Shown in pieces: positions 35,152-44,006 of a stretch of DNA of 64,000 nucleotides. The stretch spans positions 3,204,501 to 3,268,500 of the forward strand of contig NZ_LR813084.1 in assembly GCF_903815225.1 (NCBI RefSeq), given 5' to 3'. Numbering within the stretch: position 1 is the stretch's first letter; each line of letters opens with the position of its first letter. The position numbers were made by a program, and so were the translations under genes. The notes beneath the pieces were generated by a model that worked only from the letters and a program-made list of their open reading frames with translations, did not search any database and was not told where the DNA came from. Source of the stretch: Delftia tsuruhatensis (GTDB taxonomy: Bacteria > Pseudomonadota > Gammaproteobacteria > Burkholderiales > Burkholderiaceae_C).

Positions 35152-36915
35152 CTACACAGGGGCGCTGCCGATGCGGGAAAGACACTCTGCACTCAACACC
35201 TGGCTGTCGACTTTATAGATGGCAGAGTAAGGGAAAAAGGTATTCTTCTGCTTCAACACAAAGGCAGCAGGGCAAACCTCCAACAGCTTGTGGAGAAGCG
35301 GCGCATAAGGGCCATAAGTCCACTCGCCGGCATCAAAAATGTAGTCAGGTTTGAATTGAGCAAGCTCTTTCAGGAAATCTTCTGTCGTCTGCGAGTTCTT
35401 GTGTTGATCAGGGCGACCAATGATTGTTCTATTGAAGAACATGCCATATTGATAGTTGCTGACAAGAAAAATCCGTCGCTGCTTGTCTATGATGTCGTCA
35501 TACACATCAATTGCATCATTTCCGAATTGCGATATGAAAATCGCCCTGTTTCCGTCCTGGAGTGACGGGAAATTTCGTTGAAATGCAAGATAGACAGATG
35601 AAGTCAGCAGTGTTGCAGAGATTGCCACAGCAATCAAATTCATGGAAAATCTTCCTGCAAGATTGAAATTCCCTGAATCGCTTTTCGGATCATCAACACA
35701 TGGATACTTTTCAGTCAAAAAATGGATTGCAAGCGCTGTGGACACGAAAAGCACATGAATCCCATGACGTTGCTCGTAGGAGCCTGCGGCAAACCATATG
35801 ACAAGAAAAGGAAGAACGCACAGAACCCAGAGCATTCTCCCCTTGCTTGAAATCGAGGAAATGAGCATCGTCCCCAGCAGAAGCAGACCTATTTCTGGCG
35901 CATCAATGATATATTTTTTTATGGATAACAGGATGGATGCCAAAAATCCGCCATTTTTCTCTGCGATATCAAGCACCCCTTGATTACCTGTGAAATTGGG
36001 CGCCACAAAGAAAGGCCAGATTGCGGCCAACAGCATCATGACGCTGCACGCAGCCAGCGCCACAGGCCTCCATTTCCAACGCCATACGCCATAGGCCGTC
36101 AATACCGGTAGCGTGACGAGGCACCAAACCAATCCCGGCTGCTTGGTGAGAGAGGCCAGGAAGCCGCAGAACAGCGAAAGCAGCAATGGGCGTAGATTTC
36201 CAGGCTTCTTCGAATATTGCAGCAAAAGGGTGAAGCTCAACAGGATCAATGCTGTCGCAAGCGGGTCGGCATAGGCCCAGAACAGAAGATTCGAAAAGCT
36301 TGCCAAGGCCCAGAAAACCAGCAACAAGCTCAGCCAGTTGATGAATCGACTGGAGCTGGCGGCGACAAGATCGGAAAACGCGATCAAGACAACGAGAGCC
36401 GGTATGCCACAGATGAGCTTGGCCGCGAAGTGCGATACGTGATTTCCTTGGGTCAGGAAGACGGAAGCCAGCTCATATGAGAAAAACTGAGGATAAGGGG
36501 CCTGGGTGTAGTAGGTATCGTAGGGCTGCTTCAGAAAATGCTGTACCCCCCACATTCCCCAACTATATATTTCGTCGTGCCTGATGAAGCCGGTTCCGGT
36601 AGGCTTTGATGCAGATGCATAAATACCGACCACCATCAACGATGCAAAAGCAAGCATTGGCAAATTTCCATTCACCAATATCCCATGAACGATTCTGGTG
36701 ACTGCGACAGCCAGGAAAGCGAAGGCCACAAGCCAGGCCAAGATATACAACAGCCGCGGAATATCAATGTATTTACCGACCAATGCAAATCCTGCCGCCA
36801 ATGCAATCCCCATCATTGCGCATGCTGCATATTCAGAGGATGAGAACTCCGCAACATGGAATTTTTTCTTCAAGAAGAGCATCCATATGAAAAAGCAAAA
36901 AATAACAACCTTCAT
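35152..36915 (-). CDS. polytopic membrane protein, GT-C glycosyltransferase-like
   Basis: The 587-residue protein has ten or more membrane segments and a soluble C-terminal portion of about 130 residues. An acidic pair after an early helix (GFIRHDEIYSWGMWG) resembles the DE motif of GT-C mannosyl or arabinosyl transferases, which use lipid-linked sugars. Family identity is not certain. The gene is much more AT-rich than its neighbours and no sugar genes are adjacent, which suggests horizontal acquisition. The start at 36915 has only a weak GGGA site. Confidence 0.6.
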   Translation of the reverse strand: MKVVIFCFFIWMLFLKKKFHVAEFSSSEYAACAMMGIALAAGFALVGKYIDIPRLLYILAWLVAFAFLAVAVTRIVHGILVNGNLPMLAFASLMVVGIYASASKPTGTGFIRHDEIYSWGMWGVQHFLKQPYDTYYTQAPYPQFFSYELASVFLTQGNHVSHFAAKLICGIPALVVLIAFSDLVAASSSRFINWLSLLLVFWALASFSNLLFWAYADPLATALILLSFTLLLQYSKKPGNLRPLLLSLFCGFLASLTKQPGLVWCLVTLPVLTAYGVWRWKWRPVALAACSVMMLLAAIWPFFVAPNFTGNQGVLDIAEKNGGFLASILLSIKKYIIDAPEIGLLLLGTMLISSISSKGRMLWVLCVLPFLVIWFAAGSYEQRHGIHVLFVSTALAIHFLTEKYPCVDDPKSDSGNFNLAGRFSMNLIAVAISATLLTSSVYLAFQRNFPSLQDGNRAIFISQFGNDAIDVYDDIIDKQRRIFLVSNYQYGMFFNRTIIGRPDQHKNSQTTEDFLKELAQFKPDYIFDAGEWTYGPYAPLLHKLLEVCPAAFVLKQKNTFFPYSAIYKVDSQVLSAECLSRIGSAPV

Positions 36916-37150
36916 TCCCAGCCAATGCCAATCAGGACGGCGAATACGTTGTTTTAATACATATAGCTTGTACAGGTTCTGGGCGGCAATTCTGGAGCTC
37001 GAGCCCCAGTATTACGCAAATCTGCGCCATACAATGCTAGGCCGCGAGAATGGCAAAGGCAATCAGACCAGTCTTATTTTTCGATTTGCTGTATGCAAGC
37101 GCAGCACAACCTATTCCGCCAGAACTGCAAGAATGCCGATCCGATCTGTA

Positions 37151-38053
37151 TCAAGCCCCCATCGGATCTCTCGATATCAGCCGACGCACATGCTCAATGA
37201 AAGCCTGCAGCACCACGGGTGACTGGCTGCCCCTCCACGCCATCACCGCCGGCGTCATGGCCTGCTGCGGCCCGCGCAGCGGCACGAAGACCACGCCGTT
37301 CATGCCCACGCGCCGCATGCAGCGGGGCACCAGGGCCACGCCCTGCTCTGCCGAGACCAGGGCCATGACGGTAAGCCACTGGCGCGCGGCGTGGCGGGTG
37401 TGCGGATGGATGCCGGCCTGCTGCAGGCAGGCGATCACGTTGTCGTAGTTGGCGGGGGCCACTTCTCGCGCGAACATGACGAAGGTGTCGCGGGCAAGTT
37501 CGCGCAGGTCGATGTCGCGCTGGCCGGCCAGCGCGTGCGAGGCAGGCAGGCAGCAAACGAAAGGTTCCTCACCGATGGACAGGGTCTGCAGGCCGTCGGG
37601 CGGATTGGCGATGTTGAGAAAGCCGCAGTCGATCTGGCCGCTGGCAATGGCCTGCAGCTGCTCGCGCGTGGACATTTCATGCAGGCAGACCTCGACCAGG
37701 GGCCGCTCGGCACGGAAGGCGCGGCAGAAATCCGGTACCTGCCGGTAGACCATGGAGCCCGTGATGCCCACGTCCAGCCGGCCCTGCATGCCTTCGGCCA
37801 CGCCGCGCACCACGTCGGCCGCGTGCTGGATCTGGGCCAGCACCTTGCGCGCCTCGGTGAGAAAGGCCTCGCCGGCGGGCGTGAGGCGTACGTTCTTGGC
37901 GTCGCGCTCCATGAGGCTGACACCCAGGTCCTGCTCCAGGGTCTTGAGCGCCATGCTCAGCGGCGGCTGGGTGATGCACAGGCGATGGGCCGCGCGGCCG
38001 AAGTGGCGCTCCTCGGCCAGGGCGACGAAGTAGCGCAGCAGATGGGTTTTCAT
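37151..38053 (-). CDS. LysR-family transcriptional regulator
   Basis: This 300-residue LTTR (MKTHLLRYFVALAEERHFGRAAH; recognition region CITQPPLSMALKTLEQ) belongs to the BenM/CatM-like class that responds to small aromatic or acyl compounds. It is the last gene of the Bug receptor, CoA transferase, cupin and acyl-CoA dehydrogenase run, 59 bases after the dehydrogenase stop. It probably controls that run through the inverted repeats at 42044-42102. ATG 38053 is chosen because LTTR homology starts there, although the frame is open far upstream. Confidence 0.9.
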   Translation of the reverse strand: MKTHLLRYFVALAEERHFGRAAHRLCITQPPLSMALKTLEQDLGVSLMERDAKNVRLTPAGEAFLTEARKVLAQIQHAADVVRGVAEGMQGRLDVGITGSMVYRQVPDFCRAFRAERPLVEVCLHEMSTREQLQAIASGQIDCGFLNIANPPDGLQTLSIGEEPFVCCLPASHALAGQRDIDLRELARDTFVMFAREVAPANYDNVIACLQQAGIHPHTRHAARQWLTVMALVSAEQGVALVPRCMRRVGMNGVVFVPLRGPQQAMTPAVMAWRGSQSPVVLQAFIEHVRRLISRDPMGA

Positions 38054-38112
38054 GGACGGTGGCGGGTGGGCAGGAGGCGAGCCCGCATCTTGCACCATGG
38101 CCCGCCTCCCCC

Positions 38113-39276
38113 TCAGTACGATTTCGGCAGGCCCAGAACCTTTTCCGCGATGAAGCACATGATGAGTTGCGGGCTGACGGGCGCCAGGCGCGGGATCCAG
38201 GATTCGCGCATGTAGCGCTCCACGTGGTATTCCTTGGCGTAGCCCATGCCTCCGTGCGTGAAGATGGCGGCTTCGCAGGCCTTGGCGCAGGCTTCGGCTG
38301 CCAGGTACTTGGCGGCGTTGGCCTCGGCGCCGCAGGGCAGTCCCTTGTCGTAGAGGAAGGCGGCCTTCTGCACCATGAGGTGGGCGGCTTCCAGCCCCAT
38401 CCAGGCCTGGGCCAGCGGGTGCTGTATGCCCTGGTTCTGGCCGATGGGGCGGTCGAAGACCACGCGCTCCTTGGCGTACTGGGTGGCGCGCGCCAGGGCC
38501 GCGCGGCCCAGGCCCACGGCCTCGGCGGCGATGAGGATGCGCTCGGGGTTGAGGCCGTGCAGGATGTACGAGAAGCCCTTGCCCTCTTCGCCGATGCGGT
38601 CCTCGGCGGGGATGCGCAGGCCGTCGATGAACAGCTGGTTGGTGTCCACGCATTTGCGGCCCAGCTTGTCGATCTCGCGCACCTCGATGCGTTCGCGGTC
38701 CAGGTCGGTGTAGAACAGGCTCAGGCCTTCCGTGCCCTGGCACTCTTCCACGGGCCGGGTGCGCACCAGCAGCAGGATCTTGTTGGCCACCTGGGCCGTG
38801 GAGATGAAGACCTTCTGGCCGTGGACCACATAGACGTCGCCATCGCGCACCGCGCGGGTCTGCAGCTTGAGGGTGTTCAGGCCCGCGTTGGGCTCGGTCA
38901 CGCCGAAGCAGGCCTTGTCCGTGCCCGCGATCAGCGGAGGCAGCCAGCGGCGCTTTTGCGCGTCGCTGCCGAAGACCACGGCAGGATGCAGGCCGAAGAT
39001 GTTCATGTGCACGGCCGAGGCGCCCGACAGGCCCGCTCCCGTGGCCGAGATGGTGTGCATCATCAGCGCCGCCTCGCTGATGCCCAGGCCCGCGCCGCCG
39101 AACTCCTCGGGCATGGCGATGCCCAGCCAGCCCGCGTCGGCCAGGGCCTTGTGGAAGTCGTGCGGGAAGCCGCCTTCGTGATCCTTGCGCAGCCAGTAGT
39201 CGGCGTCGAAGGGCGCGCAGGCGCGCTCGACGGCGTCGCGGATCTGTTCCTGTTCTTCGCTCCACAGAAAGTCCAT
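38113..39276 (-). CDS. acyl-CoA dehydrogenase
   Basis: The 387-residue flavoprotein has FGVTEPNAGLNTLKL, GMGYAKEYHVERYMRE and YAKERVVFDRPIGQNQGI. The usual catalytic Glu near the C-terminus (EGT motif) is absent: that segment reads RLAPVSPQLIMCFIAEKV. A Glu in GLNPERILIA, where isovaleryl-CoA dehydrogenases keep their base, may take its place. It dehydrogenates an acyl-CoA formed by the nearby CoA transferase; the substrate is unknown. The gene follows the cupin gene by 46 bases. Confidence 0.9.
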   Translation of the reverse strand: MDFLWSEEQEQIRDAVERACAPFDADYWLRKDHEGGFPHDFHKALADAGWLGIAMPEEFGGAGLGISEAALMMHTISATGAGLSGASAVHMNIFGLHPAVVFGSDAQKRRWLPPLIAGTDKACFGVTEPNAGLNTLKLQTRAVRDGDVYVVHGQKVFISTAQVANKILLLVRTRPVEECQGTEGLSLFYTDLDRERIEVREIDKLGRKCVDTNQLFIDGLRIPAEDRIGEEGKGFSYILHGLNPERILIAAEAVGLGRAALARATQYAKERVVFDRPIGQNQGIQHPLAQAWMGLEAAHLMVQKAAFLYDKGLPCGAEANAAKYLAAEACAKACEAAIFTHGGMGYAKEYHVERYMRESWIPRLAPVSPQLIMCFIAEKVLGLPKSY

Positions 39277-39322
39277 GGTGTGTTCTCCGTTCCTTGTCGC
39301 TTGTGGTGTCTGTGGGGTCTGC

Positions 39323-39718
39323 TCAGGCGGCCGGTCGGCGCACTCGCCCGGGGTTCTCGCCGTAGGGCGGGCTGTAGAAGACCAGCAGGCGCACGGGTTC
39401 CTCGCTGGTCACGCGGAAGATGTGCATGCAGTCCTCGGGAAAGAAGCAGGTGTCGCCGGGCTGCATGGCGAAGCTTTCCTTGCCTCCTTCGCCGTCGATC
39501 TCCACCTCGGCCGTGCCGGCCAGCAGGTAGCAGGCCTGCTCCATGCCCGGGTGGGCGTGGGGCAGCGCACCGCCGCCTTTCTCCAGCGTTCCCAGCACCA
39601 GTTCCATGTGGCGCGCGCCCACGTTGGCCGCGCTGACCAGGCGGCGGTTGGTGGTGCCGTGGTGGTTGGCGGGGCTGTAGCCGGGTACGTCCTGTTCTCG
39701 GATCAGATAGCGGGGCAT
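39323..39718 (-). CDS. single-domain cupin protein
   Basis: This 131-residue cupin contains PHAHPGMEQACYLLAG (metal-binding HxHxxxxE) and PGDTCFFPEDCMHIF (second motif, His). Small cupins of this kind act as isomerases, dioxygenases or binding proteins; the role here is unknown. Its ATG lies inside the last 16 bases of the CoA transferase gene, so translation is coupled and it belongs to that operon. Confidence 0.85.
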   Translation of the reverse strand: MPRYLIREQDVPGYSPANHHGTTNRRLVSAANVGARHMELVLGTLEKGGGALPHAHPGMEQACYLLAGTAEVEIDGEGGKESFAMQPGDTCFFPEDCMHIFRVTSEEPVRLLVFYSPPYGENPGRVRRPAA

Positions 39719-40980
39719 GGCTGGTTTCCTTGTGCTTGTGGTGGGGTGTCTTGCAGCGAGGCGGCCTGGCTGCAGGCGCGGCTGGCCTGCAGGGCCGCCA
39801 GTTCGGCCTCGGTCAGGCCCGCATCGCGCAGTACCTGCAGCGTGTGCTCGCCCAGGCGCGGCGCGGGGGCGGCGCGTTCGGCGGGCGGCGTGGCGCTCCA
39901 GCGCGTGGGGCTGGCCGTGGTGCGCAGCCGGCCTTCACTGGGGTGGTCAATTTCGTGCACGAAGCCGGTAGCCTGGTGCTGGGGGTCGGCGATCAGGTCC
40001 TCGGGCGAGGCCATGGGCATGTTGGGCACGTCGGCCGCGTCCAGCAGCGTGCGCCATTCGGCGGTGCCGCGCTCGCGCATCAGCCGCGAGACTTCGGCGT
40101 AGACGGCATCGATGTGCAGGGCGCGCTGGCCGTGGGTGGCGAACATGGGTTCGCGCATGCGCTCGGGCTGGCCGATGGCGGTGAAGAAGCTGTGCCAATG
40201 CTTGTCGTTGTAGATCAGCACGCACAGATAGCCGTCGCGCGTGCGGTAGGGGCGGCGGTGGGCCGTCAGCAACCGTGCATAGCCGGGGCCGCCGAGTTCG
40301 GGCTCGAAGGACAGGCCGGCCATGTGGTCGCCCAGGATGAACTGGGTCATGGCCTCGAACATGGGCACGACCACGGCCTGGCCCTGGCCTGTTTTCTCGC
40401 GCGCATAGAGGGCGGCCGTGACGGCGTAGACGGCATGCAGGCCTGTGACGCGGTCGCCCAGGGTCATGGGCGCGTAGGCGGGCTCGCCGCCGCCGTATTG
40501 CTGCGCCAGCCAGGGCACGCCGGTGGCGCCCTGGATGAGGTCGTCATAGGCGGGCCGGGCCGCGTTGGGGCCGCGCTGGTCGAAGCCGCAGCAACTCACG
40601 TGGATGATGCGCGGGTTGCGCGCCGCCACGTCCTCGTAGGCCAGGCCCAGTCGCGCCATGGCCTGGGGCCGCACGTTGCTGACCAGCACGTCGCAGCCTT
40701 CGGCCAGGCGCAGCAGGGCCTCGCGCGCGGCGCCCTGCTTGAGGTCCAGCACCACGGAGCGCTTGCCCTGGTTGGCCTGCAGGAAGATGTGGCCCATGGC
40801 GGGATTGCGCATGGGGCCGACGTGGCGCATGTTGTCGCCCTCGGGCGATTCGACCTTGATCACCTCGGCCCCCAGGCCCGCAAGGATCTGGGTGGCAAAG
40901 GGGCCCATGACCACCGAGGTCATGTCCAGCACCTTCACCCCGGCAAGAGGGCCTTGCTGCCCCTGCTGCGCTTCTTGCAT
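39703..40980 (-). CDS. CaiB/BaiF-family (class III) CoA transferase
   Basis: The 425-residue protein fits the formyl-CoA transferase-like family: GVKVLDMTSVVMGPFATQILAGLGAEVIKVE, then GKRSVVLDLKQ and RPAYDDLIQGATG. The catalytic Asp is expected in DLIQGATG. It moves CoA to a carboxylic acid substrate. The start at 40980 follows the receptor stop by 11 bases. Together with the receptor and dehydrogenase it suggests uptake, activation and oxidation of one organic acid. The 3' end overlaps the cupin gene. Confidence 0.92.
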   Translation of the reverse strand: MQEAQQGQQGPLAGVKVLDMTSVVMGPFATQILAGLGAEVIKVESPEGDNMRHVGPMRNPAMGHIFLQANQGKRSVVLDLKQGAAREALLRLAEGCDVLVSNVRPQAMARLGLAYEDVAARNPRIIHVSCCGFDQRGPNAARPAYDDLIQGATGVPWLAQQYGGGEPAYAPMTLGDRVTGLHAVYAVTAALYAREKTGQGQAVVVPMFEAMTQFILGDHMAGLSFEPELGGPGYARLLTAHRRPYRTRDGYLCVLIYNDKHWHSFFTAIGQPERMREPMFATHGQRALHIDAVYAEVSRLMRERGTAEWRTLLDAADVPNMPMASPEDLIADPQHQATGFVHEIDHPSEGRLRTTASPTRWSATPPAERAAPAPRLGEHTLQVLRDAGLTEAELAALQASRACSQAASLQDTPPQAQGNQPCPAI

Positions 40981-40991
40981 GCCGGTCTCCC

Positions 40992-41975
40992 TCACTGCGC
41001 CTCGATGCCGGCCTGCTTGACCAGTTGCCCCCAGCGGGCCATCTGGTCCTTCACATAGGTGGCGAACTCGGCGGGCGTGGCCGTGGGCCAGACCTCGAAG
41101 CCGACCTGGGCCAGTTGCTCCTGCACGGCCTTGTCCTTGAGGATGGCCTGCAGCTCGGTGTTCAGGCGCTCGGTGATTTCCGCGGGCATGCCGGCCGGGC
41201 CGAAGATGCCGTTCCACGACGTGATGTCGAAGCCCGGCAGCGTCTTGCCGATCGCCGGTACATTGGGCAGCAGGGTCGAGCCCTTGGCGGCCGTCACGCC
41301 CAGCGTGCGCACGCGGTCGGTCTTGATCGTGCCCCAGGCCGAGCCGAGGTCGGCCACATAGACCTGGATCTGGTTGCCCATGAGGTCGGTCAGTGCCTGC
41401 GGGCTGGACTTGTAGGGCACCGAGGTGATCTGGGCCCGCGTCACGTACTTGAAGGTTTCCGAGGCCACCAGCGAGGTGCTGTTGGGCGTGCCGTAGGACA
41501 GGCGGTCGGGATTGGCCTTGGCGTAGTCGATGAGTTCCTGCACGGTCTTGGCGGGCACGGAGGGGTGGACCAGCAGCGCGAACGGCAGCTCGCCCACGCG
41601 CGCCACGGGCGTGAAGTCCTTGACGGGGTCGTACTTCAGGCCCTTGACCAGCCAGGGGTTGGCCGAGTGCGAGGTATTGGTTGTCATGAACAGGGTGTAG
41701 CCGTCGGGCCTGGCCTTGGCCACATGGCCGGCGGCGATCTGGGCATTGGCGCCGGCCTTGTTGTCCACGATCACGGGCTGCCTGAGCCGCTCGCCCAGCC
41801 GGCTGGCCACCAGGCGCGCCACGGCATCGGTGCCGCTGCCGGCCGCAAACGGCACGACCAGGGTGATGGGGCTGGAGGGATAGCTGCCCTGGGCCAGGGC
41901 GGGGGGTGCCGCAGCGGCGGCCATGGCACTGAGCGCGCCAAGGGCCAGGGCCCTGCGCAACGGGGAATGCTTCAT
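40992..41975 (-). CDS. Bug-type tripartite tricarboxylate transporter receptor
   Basis: The 327-residue periplasmic receptor has a signal peptide (cut after ALAQG) and Bug motifs ITLVVPFAAGSGTDAVAR, IVDNKAGANAQIAAG and PYKSSPQALTDLMGNQ. AGGAGA lies upstream of ATG 41975; an earlier in-frame start is not credible. It heads a five-gene operon ending in a LysR regulator and likely binds the acid that the CoA transferase activates. No TctA/TctB genes are near. Confidence 0.93.
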   Translation of the reverse strand: MKHSPLRRALALGALSAMAAAAAPPALAQGSYPSSPITLVVPFAAGSGTDAVARLVASRLGERLRQPVIVDNKAGANAQIAAGHVAKARPDGYTLFMTTNTSHSANPWLVKGLKYDPVKDFTPVARVGELPFALLVHPSVPAKTVQELIDYAKANPDRLSYGTPNSTSLVASETFKYVTRAQITSVPYKSSPQALTDLMGNQIQVYVADLGSAWGTIKTDRVRTLGVTAAKGSTLLPNVPAIGKTLPGFDITSWNGIFGPAGMPAEITERLNTELQAILKDKAVQEQLAQVGFEVWPTATPAEFATYVKDQMARWGQLVKQAGIEAQ

Positions 41976-42043
41976 CTGCTTGTCTCCTGTTTCCTGTGAA
42001 AGGCGGCGCTGTGTATCCAGCGCTCGCCGCCATGGTGCGGGCG

Positions 42044-42102
42044 TCAATGATTCAAGTCCAATTCTTTAAAACCAATCAAGGATTCGATTTATGAATCATT
42101 GA
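42044..42102 (-). promoter_or_regulatory. inverted repeats upstream of the Bug/CoA transferase operon
   Basis: TCAATGATTC (42044-42053) is repeated exactly in inverse orientation as GAATCATTGA (42093-42102), 39 bases apart. Within it, GATTC-GATTTAT-GAATC (42081-42097) contains ATTC-N7-GAAT, matching the T-N11-A pattern of LysR sites. The lone LysR of this operon is the natural candidate. Confidence 0.5.
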
Positions 42103-42197
42103 AACAAGGTCCGGCACCCAGGTCCCGCCTCTTGCACCCGGGCTCCATCGGTGCGAGGCTGGCAGCCTTGCACCGCGCCCAAGCAAAGGAGTTCCCC

Positions 42198-42650
42198 ATG
42201 TCACACACCGCCCACACCATCCGGCTGCACCGTGTTCTCAAGGCTCCGCCTGAGCGTGTCTACCAGGCCTTCACCACGGCGGCGGCCCTGGCCAAATGGC
42301 TGCCGCCGCACGGCTACGTCTGCGAAGTGGCCGAATTCGACGCGCGCGTGGGCGGGCGCTATCGCATGGCCTTCGTCAACCTCTCCACAGGCGGGCGCAG
42401 TGGGTTCGGTGGCGAATTCCTGGAGCTGGAGCCGGGCCGGCTGGTACGCCACACCGACAGGTTCGACGACCCCCAGTTGCCGGGCGAGATGATCACCACC
42501 ATCGCGCTGCGCGCCGTGTTCTGCGGCACCGAGCTCGACGTGACCCAGGAAGGCGTGCCCGCCGTGATCCCGGCCGAAGCCTGCCACCTGGGCTGGCAGG
42601 AATCGCTGCAGTTGCTGACCCTGCTGGTGGAGGCCAGCGTGCCCGGCTGA
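42198..42650 (+). CDS. SRPBCC-family (AHSA1-like) protein
   Basis: The 150-residue START/Bet v1-like protein has VLKAPPERVYQAFTTAAALAKWLPPHGY, GGRYRMAFVN and LGWQESLQLLTLLVE, the AHSA1/polyketide-cyclase-like form. Members bind hydrophobic ligands; the function here is unknown. ATG 42198 has AAGGAG upstream. It lies divergent from the Bug operon and 99 bases before a cupin gene. Confidence 0.88.
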   Translation: MSHTAHTIRLHRVLKAPPERVYQAFTTAAALAKWLPPHGYVCEVAEFDARVGGRYRMAFVNLSTGGRSGFGGEFLELEPGRLVRHTDRFDDPQLPGEMITTIALRAVFCGTELDVTQEGVPAVIPAEACHLGWQESLQLLTLLVEASVPG

Positions 42651-42749
42651 GACCATGCCGCGCATCGGCTGTCATATGGCCGAGGTTGATCGATCCCCGT
42701 GCTTCGGAGGACAATGCCCGTATTGCCCGCCAACGCCCGGAGGTCCGCC

Positions 42750-43085
42750 ATGGCCACCCCCTTTGCACCGACCGCACATGCCATCGATGTCCTGCCGTTC
42801 GGTGCGCGGCTGGCGGGCGCAAGAACCTGCGCCCTGTTCAAGTCCGAGGACATGGAGGTCATCCGCGTGGTGCTGCGCGCCAGCCAGTCTCTGCCACCGC
42901 ACAAGGTGCCGGGCAGCGTGAGCCTGCATTGCCTCGAAGGGCAGCTGGAGGTGATGCTGGGCGGCAGCCTGCAGGCGCTGCAGGCCGGCCAGCTCATGCA
43001 CCTGCCACCCAACATGCCGCACGCGGTACGCGCCGTGGAGGACACTTCCGCCCTCGTCACCATCGTGCTGTGCGATGCGCCCTGA
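42750..43085 (+). CDS. small cupin protein
   Basis: This 111-residue cupin has LPPHKVPGSVSLHCLEGQLEVMLGG and MHLPPNMPHAVRAVEDTSALV. The first motif carries PHK and lacks the usual HxH, so metal binding may be incomplete. It resembles stress-linked or LPS-associated small cupins, but no function can be given. ATG 42750 is preferred (GGAGG at six bases) over 42714. Confidence 0.8.
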   Translation: MATPFAPTAHAIDVLPFGARLAGARTCALFKSEDMEVIRVVLRASQSLPPHKVPGSVSLHCLEGQLEVMLGGSLQALQAGQLMHLPPNMPHAVRAVEDTSALVTIVLCDAP

Positions 43086-43094
43086 CAGCGCTGT

Positions 43095-43883
43095 TCAGCG
43101 CACGGGCAGGAACTGCATGAACGGCCCTGCCACCAGGCCCTGCCCGTAGCCGATGAAGGAGCGCCGATAGCGCTCCGTCGTGTAGTTCGCCATCAGGTCG
43201 AGCCGGCCGATGATCTTTCCCATCTCGCGCTCGAAGCTGAGATTGCGTGCGTCATCGCCCAGGTGGTTGGACAGCAGCAGCGGACCGCCCCCCGCATTGC
43301 GGCGCGAATTGAGGATCCAGTTGGCCACCTCCACATTGCGCGCCGCATTGAAGAGCAGTTGCGGATCCAGCCCATGGACCAGGGTGAAGCTGGTGCGGTC
43401 GCCATGGGCCGTGATGATGGTATCGGCCAGCGCATGGATGAAGGAGGCCACGCGATCGCCCGTGAAGTCGGGCTGCAGCGCCAGCGACAACGCCACCACG
43501 TCGCGCTGGCCGCGCAGGTCGGCCCAGGGCTGGCGCTCCAGGATGGCGATGCGCACATAGGCGGCAGCGGCCTCGCGGCTTTCGGCGGTCTTCTTCCATT
43601 CGGAGGGATTGCGCAGGTACAGCTTGTCCATGATGCGAAACAGGCTGTCCAGGTTCTCCTTCATGGCCAGCGTGGCCATGCGGTTGCTGTCGGACTGCAC
43701 GAGTTCGCCCGCCTCGAACGAGGCGCCCTCCACCTTTCCGCGCGGCGCGGGCGTGTCCGCGCAGCCGGCCAGCAAGGAAGCCGCCAGCACGAATGCGTAC
43801 GCAGCACCTGCGGATCCGGACGGGCTGCCCCTCACCCCGGCTCTGCGGCCGGCCCTCCGTGGCAAGACAAGCTCAATAGTCAT
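43095..43883 (-). CDS. predicted lipoprotein of unknown function
   Basis: The 262-residue protein has an N-terminal arginine-rich stretch, a hydrophobic signal and a lipobox LLAGC, so it should be a lipoprotein. The mature part is helical with no recognised domain; IHALADTIITAHGDRTSFTLVHG and GGPLLLSNHLGDDARNLSFEREMGK-type segments look conserved. The first 25 residues before the hydrophobic region are long for a signal peptide, so a later start is possible. It is convergent with the small cupin gene. Confidence 0.7.
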   Translation of the reverse strand: MTIELVLPRRAGRRAGVRGSPSGSAGAAYAFVLAASLLAGCADTPAPRGKVEGASFEAGELVQSDSNRMATLAMKENLDSLFRIMDKLYLRNPSEWKKTAESREAAAAYVRIAILERQPWADLRGQRDVVALSLALQPDFTGDRVASFIHALADTIITAHGDRTSFTLVHGLDPQLLFNAARNVEVANWILNSRRNAGGGPLLLSNHLGDDARNLSFEREMGKIIGRLDLMANYTTERYRRSFIGYGQGLVAGPFMQFLPVR

Positions 43884-44006
43884 GCCGGAACGATAGCAGC
43901 GGGCTACCGCCGCCCCTGGACGGGATGCACTGTCTTACAACGCAGACCACGGCAGGCGTCAACCTCCCGTCAGGCAGTGTTGCGCCAGCCCGCCACCCCC
44001 GTGCCC

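Noticed and set aside
37151-39265. A 704-codon open frame on the minus strand across the LysR and dehydrogenase genes
   Set aside because: Only its last 300 codons (LysR) look like protein; the rest is the out-of-frame shadow of the acyl-CoA dehydrogenase gene in GC-rich DNA.
39703-42033. A 776-codon frame suggesting a receptor fused to CoA transferase
   Set aside because: The upstream part is the wrong-frame reading of the Bug receptor gene, which has its own stop; the CoA transferase starts at 40980.
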